NCBI GenBank assembly: GCA_964631605.1 | Contig: CAZVYG010000077.1 | Span: 1 to 23,233 of the forward strand | Direction of reading: 5' to 3' | DNA: 23,233 bases | From: JARKQH01 sp964631605 | Lineage (GTDB): Bacteria; Verrucomicrobiota; Verrucomicrobiia; Limisphaerales; UBA8199 | Shown: positions 9,724-16,643 of the stretch, piece by piece | Layout of the letters: each line of letters begins with the position of its first letter | How positions within the stretch are numbered: position 1 is the stretch's first letter | Position numbers and translations under genes: made by a program | The notes under the pieces: generated by a model | Database searches by the model: none | Told to the model about the DNA's origin: nothing | Seen by the model: only the letters and a program-made list of their open reading frames with translations

Positions 9724-10038
9724 ATCACAACTGAGTTTGCCGGTACTCGCAACGGCATGTTGCGTGCCCAAATTTGGTTATCCCGAAAGGATTACGCATT
9801 GATAGCGCGATGACAGCAGTCTTTGTTCCATCCGTGTTGGGTCTTCAGAACTTCTACACAAGGTATTTATTCATAGTTGTTTATGCCGAAGAAATGGCCC
9901 TTGATGGACCGGAGAGTCGCCTTCGTGCGAAGCAAAACCCTTGGATTTGGACCTCTCCCCATATCCTTATGGGTGAAAGCAAAGGATTTGGTGACTAAAG
10001 CTTATACAGGGGCTGCACAGAAACGGGAAAAAAACTAG

Positions 10039-10067
10039 TTGTCAAATCTCCGCTGATTGCCTATTTA
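10039..10067 (+). promoter_or_regulatory. Sigma-70-type promoter for the first porin
   Basis: TTGTCA (10039-10044) and TATTTA (10062-10067) are separated by 17 bases, the ideal spacing. The surrounding sequence is AT-rich compared with the rest of the window. It would give a leader of about 95 nucleotides ahead of the ATG at 10170. Confidence 0.55.
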
Positions 10068-10160
10068 TAGGCTCAATTGCACCGGTTTTGGTGCGAGGGC
10101 AAACTGGTTTTGTCCTCATCAGATGCATAACAGAATAGTGTGTAAGTAAGCAAAAAGATC

Positions 10161-10166
10161 GGAGGA
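10161..10166 (+). promoter_or_regulatory. Strong Shine-Dalgarno site of the first porin
   Basis: GGAGGA ends three bases before the ATG at 10170 (the last bases are ACT). This is among the clearest ribosome-binding sites in the window and fixes the start of the first porin. It fits a highly expressed outer-membrane protein. Confidence 0.75.
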
Positions 10167-10169
10167 ACT

Positions 10170-11336
10170 ATGAAGTTTAACAAATGGACTGTGGGTCTGG
10201 CCGCCGTGGGGCTGGTCAGTCTGGCATCCGCTGCCAAAGCCGAGGAGAAGGCGAACATGGTGCAAACCGCGCTTTCTTCAACGACCATCAGCGGCTATGT
10301 GGATACGTCGGCCCAATGGAACTTTGGGACAGGCAATGAAAACCTTCCGCCTTACAAGTTTGGCGGAGAAAGCAAAGCCGACGGGTTCAACCTGAACGTC
10401 GTTCAACTGCGCATCGAGAAAGCGTTGGACGAGTCGGAGTGGGCTGCGGGTTACCGGGTGGACCTCTGGGCCGGCCCGGATGCCAATACCCTCAATACTT
10501 ATTCAGCGCTTGCTGATGGCACGGCTGATTTCGCCGTTCGCCAAGCCTACGTTGCCCTGCGCACCCCTGTCGGGAACGGCATTGATTGGAAGATCGGCGC
10601 CTTCGACAGCGTGCTGGGTTACGAATCCGTGGAATCGCCGAACAACCCGAACTTCACCCGCTCTTACGGCCATTCAATTGAGCCTCAGACGCATACGGGT
10701 GTTTTGGGCACGTATCGGTTCAGCGACCTCGTTCGCGCCTCGGCCGGTGTTGCCAACACCTACGGGCCGTGGATCAATGATCGCGCCTGGAACAACCCGG
10801 CCAATCCCAAGGCCGAGTCCTACAAGACCTATATGGGCTCCATCGCCTTGACCGCTCCGGATGAGTTCGGTTTCCTGGCGGGCTCCACCCTTTACGGTGG
10901 AATCGTTAACGGGTTCAGCAGCGGTCTTGAGGAAAATGCCACCAGTTACTACGTCGGAGCAACCCTGGCCACCCCGGTTACGGGCCTGCGTCTGGGAGGA
11001 TCACTGGACGTGCTGGATGTGCATCATCAGGGCGGCGAAACCTGGTCCGTTGCAGGTTATGCTTCCTTCCAAGCCACCGAGAAGCTGAGCTTCCATGGCC
11101 GTGCTGAATACCTGAAGGATCGCGGCGACCAGCAGATTCTGGGGCTCGAATCCGACAAGGTGTTGGGCGTCACCGGCACTGTGCAATATGACCTGTGGGA
11201 AAACGTTCTCAGCCGGCTTGAAGTCCGTTGGGATCATTCCCTCAGTGGCGATGACACCTTCGGCAGTGACGACTTCGGTAACCCCGATCTCGTGAACGCC
11301 TGGATGTTGGCGGCCAACATCGTTTACAAGTTCTAA
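10170..11336 (+). CDS. Outer-membrane beta-barrel porin, first of a tandem pair
   Basis: The 388-residue protein begins MKFNKWTVGLAAVG with a signal peptide ending in a SAAKA cleavage site at about 24. The mature part alternates polar and hydrophobic residues in short strands and ends in IVYKF, a C-terminal aromatic residue typical of barrels inserted by the BAM machinery. It resembles the OmpL-like putative beta-barrel porin group (BBP2) common in Verrucomicrobiota and Planctomycetes. A paralogue follows directly on the same strand; both share segments such as ADGFNLNVV, VDLWAGPDAN, NPNFTRSYG, KAESYKTYMG and GFLAGSTL. A passive channel for small solutes is the likely role; the substrate cannot be read from the sequence. 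It has its own promoter, Shine-Dalgarno site and terminator, so it is probably a single-gene transcript. Confidence 0.85.
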   Translation: MKFNKWTVGLAAVGLVSLASAAKAEEKANMVQTALSSTTISGYVDTSAQWNFGTGNENLPPYKFGGESKADGFNLNVVQLRIEKALDESEWAAGYRVDLWAGPDANTLNTYSALADGTADFAVRQAYVALRTPVGNGIDWKIGAFDSVLGYESVESPNNPNFTRSYGHSIEPQTHTGVLGTYRFSDLVRASAGVANTYGPWINDRAWNNPANPKAESYKTYMGSIALTAPDEFGFLAGSTLYGGIVNGFSSGLEENATSYYVGATLATPVTGLRLGGSLDVLDVHHQGGETWSVAGYASFQATEKLSFHGRAEYLKDRGDQQILGLESDKVLGVTGTVQYDLWENVLSRLEVRWDHSLSGDDTFGSDDFGNPDLVNAWMLAANIVYKF

Positions 11337-11358
11337 GCTGCCTTTGCAGCTCTGTCCA

Positions 11359-11398
11359 AACCCCTTCCACTTGAGCGTGGAAGGGGTTCTTCTTTTTG
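11359..11398 (+). terminator. Intrinsic terminator after the first porin
   Basis: A 12-bp perfect stem (AACCCCTTCCAC at 11359-11370 with GTGGAAGGGGTT at 11377-11388) encloses a 6-base loop and is followed by CTTCTTTTT. It begins 22 bases after the stop codon and is oriented for the plus-strand gene, separating the two porin transcripts. Confidence 0.9.
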
Positions 11399-11533
11399 GC
11401 TGTGTCTGCTGGAGACGACCGACTGGCGATTTTTGACCAGAAAGACCAAAGAGCACCTGAAAGGTCGGCATCCTCCTAGTGCTGTGTTTTCCACAAGGTG
11501 TTTTTCCACAATCACTTAGGAGAAATACAAAAC

Positions 11534-11550
11534 TTGGCACAGGAGTTGTT
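11534..11550 (+). promoter_or_regulatory. Sigma-54-like -24/-12 element upstream of the second porin
   Basis: The sequence TTGGCAC, AGGAG, TTGTT matches the sigma-54 pattern TGGCAC-N5-TTGCW at every conserved position except one: the -12 GC reads GT. It sits 84 bases before the ATG at 11634. The GC dinucleotide is important for sigma-54 binding, so this is only a candidate. No competing good sigma-70 promoter was seen nearby. Confidence 0.3.
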
Positions 11551-11633
11551 ATTCCGCCGCGCCAGACGTGTTTTGAACATTCTAAACGATGGCAAAACGA
11601 AACCGACCCAAAAAAGCAAACAGCGACAAGACG

Positions 11634-12782
11634 ATGAAAGTCAATAAATGGACGGCGGCCCTTCTGGGGGCCGGGATAGTGAGTGTGCCTGCAGTGGCAA
11701 GCGCGGAGGAGAGTCAAAACGCGGTTTTGACTGCACTCTCCGCTACCACCCTAAGCGGCTACGTGGACACCTCCGCTCAATGGAACGTGGGCACTGGCAA
11801 CGGCTTTACACCCAATTACGTTTACAGTGACGGCAAGGCGGATGGATTCAATCTGAACGTAGTGAAGCTCGTGCTGGAAAAGCCTGTGGCCGATACTGAT
11901 GCGTGGGGTGCGGGCTACAAAGTGGACCTCTGGGCTGGACCCGACGCCAATGTCATTGGCACTCAGTCTGTCTTGGCGGACGGAGCGGCTGATTTTGCCG
12001 TCAAGCAGGCTTACGTTGCCCTCCGTGCGCCCGTCGGCAACGGACTGAATTTCAAAATAGGCACGTGGGACACGATTGTCGGATATGAGGTCTCGGATGC
12101 CCCCTCCAATCCGAACTTCACCCGTTCCTACGGCTACTCAATCGAACCGGTGGCCCACACCGGCGTTCTGGCCAGCTACGACTTCTGCCCAGCCTTCAGC
12201 GCCAGCCTGGGGGTCGCCAACACTTTCGGCCCGAGTATCAACGAACGGGCTTTTCCCACCAAGGCCGAATCCTACAAAACCTACATGGGGGCCCTGACGC
12301 TGACGGCCCCCGAGGAATGGGGGTTCCTGGCGGGCTCGACGCTTTCCGGCGGGGTGTGCAACGGGCTGGGAAGCGCCGGCGTGCAAACCCACTGGTACGT
12401 GGGTGCCGTTTTGAACACCCCGGTGGAGAAGCTCAAGGTGGGCGCGGCTTACGACTACTCGGGCATCAGCGAGCAAGACCTCGGCGGCACGATCGAGGCC
12501 TCCTACGCCAACGCCATCGCCGGCTATGCCTCCTACGGGCTCACGGAAAAGATGACCCTTTACGGGCGGGGCGAATACACCACCAGCGATCAACCGCTCT
12601 TCGGCGCCACCAAAGTTTTCGCCGCCACCGCGACTCTGCAATACGATCTTTGGGCCAACGTGCTCAGCCGAATCGAGTTCCGATGGGATCATGCCGCCGA
12701 CGGCACCAAACCTTATGGCGACCCAGGCGAAACCAAGGGGAACAGTTACATTCTGCTGGCCAATATCGCCTACAAGTTCTGA
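11634..12782 (+). CDS. Outer-membrane beta-barrel porin, second of a tandem pair
   Basis: The 382-residue protein begins MKVNKWTAALLGAG, has a signal peptide ending PAVASA at about 24 and finishes in IAYKF, as expected for an outer-membrane barrel. It is a clear paralogue of the preceding gene: the strand order, GTGN and DLWAGPDAN motifs, the NPNFTRSYGYSIEP segment and the NVLSRIEFRWDH segment before the C-terminus are all shared. Overall identity looks near one half by eye. An ATG at 11589 would add a lysine/arginine-rich 15-residue stretch before the signal peptide; alignment with the first porin makes 11634 the better start. Neither start has a good Shine-Dalgarno site, unlike the first porin. 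Divergence with separate regulatory signals suggests a duplicated porin used under other conditions. The solute is unknown. Confidence 0.85.
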   Translation: MKVNKWTAALLGAGIVSVPAVASAEESQNAVLTALSATTLSGYVDTSAQWNVGTGNGFTPNYVYSDGKADGFNLNVVKLVLEKPVADTDAWGAGYKVDLWAGPDANVIGTQSVLADGAADFAVKQAYVALRAPVGNGLNFKIGTWDTIVGYEVSDAPSNPNFTRSYGYSIEPVAHTGVLASYDFCPAFSASLGVANTFGPSINERAFPTKAESYKTYMGALTLTAPEEWGFLAGSTLSGGVCNGLGSAGVQTHWYVGAVLNTPVEKLKVGAAYDYSGISEQDLGGTIEASYANAIAGYASYGLTEKMTLYGRGEYTTSDQPLFGATKVFAATATLQYDLWANVLSRIEFRWDHAADGTKPYGDPGETKGNSYILLANIAYKF

Positions 12783-12803
12783 CAGTTTAGTTCCTCCTCC
12801 TCC

Positions 12804-12834
12804 GACCCCTTCGCCGCCAGGCGAAGGGGTCTTT
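12804..12834 (+). terminator. Intrinsic terminator after the second porin
   Basis: A perfect 12-bp stem (GACCCCTTCGCC at 12804-12815 with GGCGAAGGGGTC at 12820-12831) with a 4-base loop is followed by TTT. It starts 22 bases after the porin stop. The minus-strand side has no T-run, so it probably does not serve the zinc-ribbon gene. Confidence 0.8.
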
Positions 12835-12880
12835 GCGCCCTTGGAATGCAAACCGTATTCCCCGCCCGTTGGAACGGTGT

Positions 12881-13183
12881 TCAGTCTCCCAGCAGTTTCT
12901 TGAGCGTCTCGCGCGCCTTGCTTTCGCGCGAACGCTCCTCGAGCGGCGGGGTGTACTCCCGGCGGACCATGTCAAACCACTCGCAGTAATTCGCCAGGTG
13001 TTTTTCCGCCACCGGATCGGCGCGGCGGTCGCGGCATTGCTGGGCCACCCGGGGATCATAGCTGACACAATTGAGACAAACCTTTAAATCCGACCCGCAG
13101 GTGTGACAGGTTTCCGAGCGGCCCGGAGAGCCCGGCAGTTTGTACTCGGTGCCGCATTTCCAACAATGACGTGTGACGGCCAT
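12881..13183 (-). CDS. Small cytosolic double zinc-ribbon protein (conserved hypothetical)
   Basis: The 100-residue protein contains eight cysteines arranged as C7-x2-C10, C26-x2-C29, C36-x2-C39, C50 and C67. The first four form a classical zinc ribbon; the other four could make a second four-cysteine site. The central CLNCVSYDP..AQQCRD..ADPVAEKHLANYCEWF pattern recalls a conserved uncharacterised family found in several phyla. The last third is charged and probably helical. There is no signal peptide, so it is likely cytoplasmic, binding nucleic acid or protein. It is on the same strand as the copper cluster but 144 bases beyond the CusA stop, so membership in that operon is uncertain. Its function is not known. 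Confidence 0.75.
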   Translation of the reverse strand: MAVTRHCWKCGTEYKLPGSPGRSETCHTCGSDLKVCLNCVSYDPRVAQQCRDRRADPVAEKHLANYCEWFDMVRREYTPPLEERSRESKARETLKKLLGD

Positions 13184-13327
13184 GCGCAGGAGCTTAGGGT
13201 CACGGTTGGGGAAGCGACAACGAAAAAACTTCGACGCTCAGCGGCCGGGCGGCCTGCCGATGGGGCAGTTTCCCACGGTTGCCGGCCATTCCGGCCAAAG
13301 GGGCGGCTGACCGCGCGGGACGGCGGG

Positions 13328-16300
13328 TCAAGGGCCGGTGATGGGTTCGAGGTGCCCGCCCATTGCGCCGCCGCTGTCGGCCCTTTGCGTATCGGCCTTC
13401 ACCTCAAAATGCCATTTCCAGATCTGGTAGATGCCCGGATATACCAGCAACTCCAGCAGGAAGGAGGTCAGTATTCCTCCCACCATCGGGGCGGCGATGC
13501 GCTTCATGGTGTCGGCACCGGCTCCCACCGCCCACATAATTGGGACCAAGCCAAGGAAGGTGGTGGCGACCGTCATGAATTTCGGACGCAAGCGCTGAAC
13601 CGCGCCATAACGGATGGCGGCCTGCAGATCGGCCAGGCTGCGCAGGCGTCCCTCTTTCTTTGCCTGCTCGTAAGCCAAATCCAGATAGAGCAGCATAAAC
13701 ACGCCGGTCTCGGCATCCACGCCCAGCAAGGCAATAAGGCCCACCCAAACGCCTATGCTCATTTGGTAGCCCAGCAAGTACAAGAGCCAGATGGCGCCAA
13801 TGGCAGAGAACGGAACGGCCAAAAGCACGATCAGAGTCTTGACAGCCGACTGTGTATTGACATACAGGAGCACGATGATCAGAAACAGAGTCAGAGGCAC
13901 GATGACCAACAGGCGTTGCCGGACGCGCTGCATGGCCTCGAACTGACCGCTCCACAGCAGGGCGTAACCGGGCGGCAACTGAATTTGCTCGCGAAGCTCA
14001 CGGTCGGCCAGGTTGATGTAGCTCTGCAAATCACTGCCCGCCACGTCCACATAGACGTAGCCCGTCAACAGGCCATCTTCATCGCGAATCATCGCCGGCC
14101 CGTTGGTAAACGTCACCCGCGCCACCTGGTCCAGTGGCACTTGGGGGCTCCCCTCGGGGGGCGAAACCAGCACGCGTCGGATGGCGCTCAGGTCCGAGCG
14201 AAAATCACGCAGGTAGCGAACATTGATGGGGTAGCGCTCCTGACCCTCCACCACCGTGCTGACATTGTCGCCGCCGATGGCGTTTTCGACCGCGGCTTGG
14301 GCCGATTCCACCGTCACACCATAGCGGCTGAGCGCCTGACGGTCCCAGTCAATATCCAGGAAGAAGCCGCTGCCGGCGCGCTCGGCAAAGACGCTGCGGG
14401 TGCGGGGCAACCGGCCCAGCGCCGCCTCGACCCGCACGCCGATCTCCTCGATGACCTTCAGGTCCGACCCCGCAATCTTAAGCCCCAAGGGGGTGCGGAT
14501 GCCCGTGCTGAGCATTTCGATGCGGCCCTTGATGGGCATGGTCCAGCCGTTGGCAAGCCCGGGGATTTGCAACGCGGCGTTCATCCGGTCAATGAGTTCT
14601 TCTTGAGAGATGTGGTCGGGAGTGACGCGGCGCAACACGGCTTTGAGCCAGGCTGGCGCCCAGGCGGAGTACCACGTGTCCACGGTGCGCCACTGGGATT
14701 TGGGTTTGAGAATGATGACCGTTTCAATCATGGAGAGCGGCGCGGGATCGGTCGGCGTATCGGCTCGTCCGGCCTTGCCGAGGACCCGTTCCACTTCGGG
14801 AAATGCTCCGATGATGCGGTCCGTAACCTGCAGCAGGCGCTGGGCCTCGGCGATGGAAATTCCCGGCATGGTGGAGGGCATGTAGAGAATGGAGCCCTCC
14901 TCCAGTGGCGGCATGAACTCCGAACCCAGCTTGAAGAAAACCGGCACCGTGCTTAACATCAAGGCCATCGCCCCTCCGAGCACCCACCACTTTCGCCGCA
15001 AGGCCCAGGTGAGCGCCGGATCATAAAGCCGAATCAGCAGCCGGCTGACCGGATGTTGCGCTTCGGGATGGATGCGGCCGCGGAATAGGTAGTTGCTCAG
15101 CCGGCAAAGCCATCTGGGCCGGAAGCGGAACTGCCGGAGGTGCGTGAAGGTCATTCGCAAGGCCGGGTCAAGCGTAATGGCCAGCAAGGCAGCCACGACC
15201 ATGGCGAGGGTCTTGGTATAGGCCAGGGGTTTGAACAGACGGCCTTCCTGGGCTTCGAGCGTGAGCACGGGCAGGAACGACACACCAATTACCAGCAGGG
15301 CATAGAAGCTCGGGTTGGCCACCTGTTTGATGGCTGCCGCCACCACGACGCGGTAGTCGCCCCGACGCCCTTCGCGCTCCCACTGTTCGAGCGCTTTGTG
15401 CACCTGCTCGACCACCACAATGGCCGCGTCCACCAGTGCGCCGATGGCTATGGCGATGCCCCCCAACGACATGATATTGGCGGTGACCCCGAGCATGCGG
15501 AAAGGGATGAAGGAAACCAGCACGGCGATGGGAATGGTAATGGCCGGAATGATGGCGCTGGGGGGATGGCGCAGAAAGATGAATACCACGATCACAACGG
15601 TGAGAATGACCTCGGCCAGGGTGAGCTTGAGGTTGTGAATCGCCCGATAAATCAAGTCCGACCGGTCGTAAACCGGCAGAATCTTCACCCCCCGGGGCAA
15701 GCCCGGCTCGAGCTCGCGAATCTTCGCCTTGACAGCCTTGATCACCTCCAGAGCGTTTTGCCCGTGCCGCATGATGATGATGGCGGAAACCGTATCGCCG
15801 GTGCCGTCCAGATCACAAACCCCGCGTCGGAGGTCCGGGCCGAGGGTGACTTCGCCGATATCCTTCACGCGGATGGGGGTGCCATTTTTGGCATCCAGAA
15901 CGATGTTGGCGATATCCTCCACCGACCTGACATAGCCGCGGCCGCGGACCATGTATTCCGTGCCGCCCAATTCGATGAGCCGGCCACCGGACTCGACATT
16001 GCCGCTGCGCACCGCCTCGACGACACGCTGAATGGAGAGGCCGAACGCCTGGAGGCGGTTGGGGTCCACGTTCACCTGGAACTGTTTGCCGAATCCGCCC
16101 ACCGCCGCCACTTCAGCCACGCCGGGGAGGGCCTTGAGATGATAGCGGAGGTACCAGTCCTGGAGCGAGCGCAGGTCCGCAAGGCTTTGCGTGCCCGACT
16201 CATCCACCAGCGCGTATTGGAAGACCCAGCCCAAGGCCGTGGCGTCCGGCCCCATCACAGTCGTCACCCCCGGCGGCAGCTTCGGCACCACCGCCGAGAG

Positions 16301-16636
16301 GTACTCCTGAGTCCGGGCTCGAGCCCAATACATGTCGGTGCCTTCCTCGAAAATGAGGTAAACAAAGGAATAACCAAAATCCGAAAAGCCGCGGACCGAT
16401 TTGACCCCGGGGGCACCCACCATGGCGGTGACGATGGGGTAGGTAACCTGGGCCTCCACCAGGTCCGGACTGCGGTCCCAGCGCGAATAAATAATGACTT
16501 GGGTGTCACTCAGGTCCGGGATGGCGTCCAGCGGCATGTGCCGCATGGACCACCAACCTGACAGGCACAAGGCCCCCACCATGGCAAATACCGCCAGCCG
16601 GTGGCGGACGGAGAACTCGATGATGCGGTTAATCAT
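13328..16636 (-). CDS. cusA: Heavy-metal efflux RND pump, CusA/CzcA family, probably Cu(I)/Ag(I)
   Basis: The 1102-residue protein is a full-length inner-membrane proton-driven RND transporter that moves metal ions from periplasm or cytoplasm into an outer-membrane channel. It starts with a membrane helix (MINRIIEFSVRHR), has a second bundle with the proton-relay signature GALVDAAIVVVE (Asp403), and a C-terminal bundle with LGVDAETGVFMLLYL. Three methionines align with E. coli CusA Met573, Met623 and Met672: Met586 in LYMPSTMPG, Met636 in APLSMIET and Met708 in RIEMLSTG. All three bind Cu(I)/Ag(I) in the E. coli pump, which supports monovalent-metal specificity rather than Co/Zn/Cd. A segment of about 20 extra residues (653-676) interrupts the porter domain, as in some other CusA proteins. 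The gene begins 7 bases after the CusB-like stop codon, so they form an operon. No CusC or CusF gene lies in the window. Confidence 0.93.
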   Translation of the reverse strand: MINRIIEFSVRHRLAVFAMVGALCLSGWWSMRHMPLDAIPDLSDTQVIIYSRWDRSPDLVEAQVTYPIVTAMVGAPGVKSVRGFSDFGYSFVYLIFEEGTDMYWARARTQEYLSAVVPKLPPGVTTVMGPDATALGWVFQYALVDESGTQSLADLRSLQDWYLRYHLKALPGVAEVAAVGGFGKQFQVNVDPNRLQAFGLSIQRVVEAVRSGNVESGGRLIELGGTEYMVRGRGYVRSVEDIANIVLDAKNGTPIRVKDIGEVTLGPDLRRGVCDLDGTGDTVSAIIIMRHGQNALEVIKAVKAKIRELEPGLPRGVKILPVYDRSDLIYRAIHNLKLTLAEVILTVVIVVFIFLRHPPSAIIPAITIPIAVLVSFIPFRMLGVTANIMSLGGIAIAIGALVDAAIVVVEQVHKALEQWEREGRRGDYRVVVAAAIKQVANPSFYALLVIGVSFLPVLTLEAQEGRLFKPLAYTKTLAMVVAALLAITLDPALRMTFTHLRQFRFRPRWLCRLSNYLFRGRIHPEAQHPVSRLLIRLYDPALTWALRRKWWVLGGAMALMLSTVPVFFKLGSEFMPPLEEGSILYMPSTMPGISIAEAQRLLQVTDRIIGAFPEVERVLGKAGRADTPTDPAPLSMIETVIILKPKSQWRTVDTWYSAWAPAWLKAVLRRVTPDHISQEELIDRMNAALQIPGLANGWTMPIKGRIEMLSTGIRTPLGLKIAGSDLKVIEEIGVRVEAALGRLPRTRSVFAERAGSGFFLDIDWDRQALSRYGVTVESAQAAVENAIGGDNVSTVVEGQERYPINVRYLRDFRSDLSAIRRVLVSPPEGSPQVPLDQVARVTFTNGPAMIRDEDGLLTGYVYVDVAGSDLQSYINLADRELREQIQLPPGYALLWSGQFEAMQRVRQRLLVIVPLTLFLIIVLLYVNTQSAVKTLIVLLAVPFSAIGAIWLLYLLGYQMSIGVWVGLIALLGVDAETGVFMLLYLDLAYEQAKKEGRLRSLADLQAAIRYGAVQRLRPKFMTVATTFLGLVPIMWAVGAGADTMKRIAAPMVGGILTSFLLELLVYPGIYQIWKWHFEVKADTQRADSGGAMGGHLEPITGP

Positions 16637-16643
16637 CTCGCGA

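Larger units (their letters stand above)
9724..10169. other. Intergenic region with promoter and leader of the first porin
   Basis: This 446-bp spacer separates the minus-strand pilC-like gene from the plus-strand porin gene. It contains the sigma-70-type promoter and Shine-Dalgarno site of the porin, listed separately. A small CCCATA-TCCT-TATGGG hairpin lies near 9958-9973. A 74-codon frame at 9774-9998 has no ribosome site or recognisable features and is not called. No clear promoter for pilC was identified. Confidence 0.55.

Noticed and set aside
8755..9813. A 352-codon plus-strand open frame
   Set aside because: It is antisense to the pilC-like gene, which has both family domains and its membrane segments in the minus frame.
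9774..9998. A 74-codon plus-strand open frame upstream of the first porin
   Set aside because: It has no ribosome site and no recognisable motif, and lies in AT-rich promoter DNA.
13103..14956. A 617-codon plus-strand open frame
   Set aside because: It lies wholly antisense to cusA and the zinc-ribbon gene. It is rich in His, Gln, Arg and Gly with no domain, signal or ribosome site, as expected for a shadow frame in high-GC DNA.
15140..16561. A 473-codon plus-strand open frame
   Set aside because: It is antisense to cusA with the same shadow composition; the minus-strand frame carries all conserved RND motifs.
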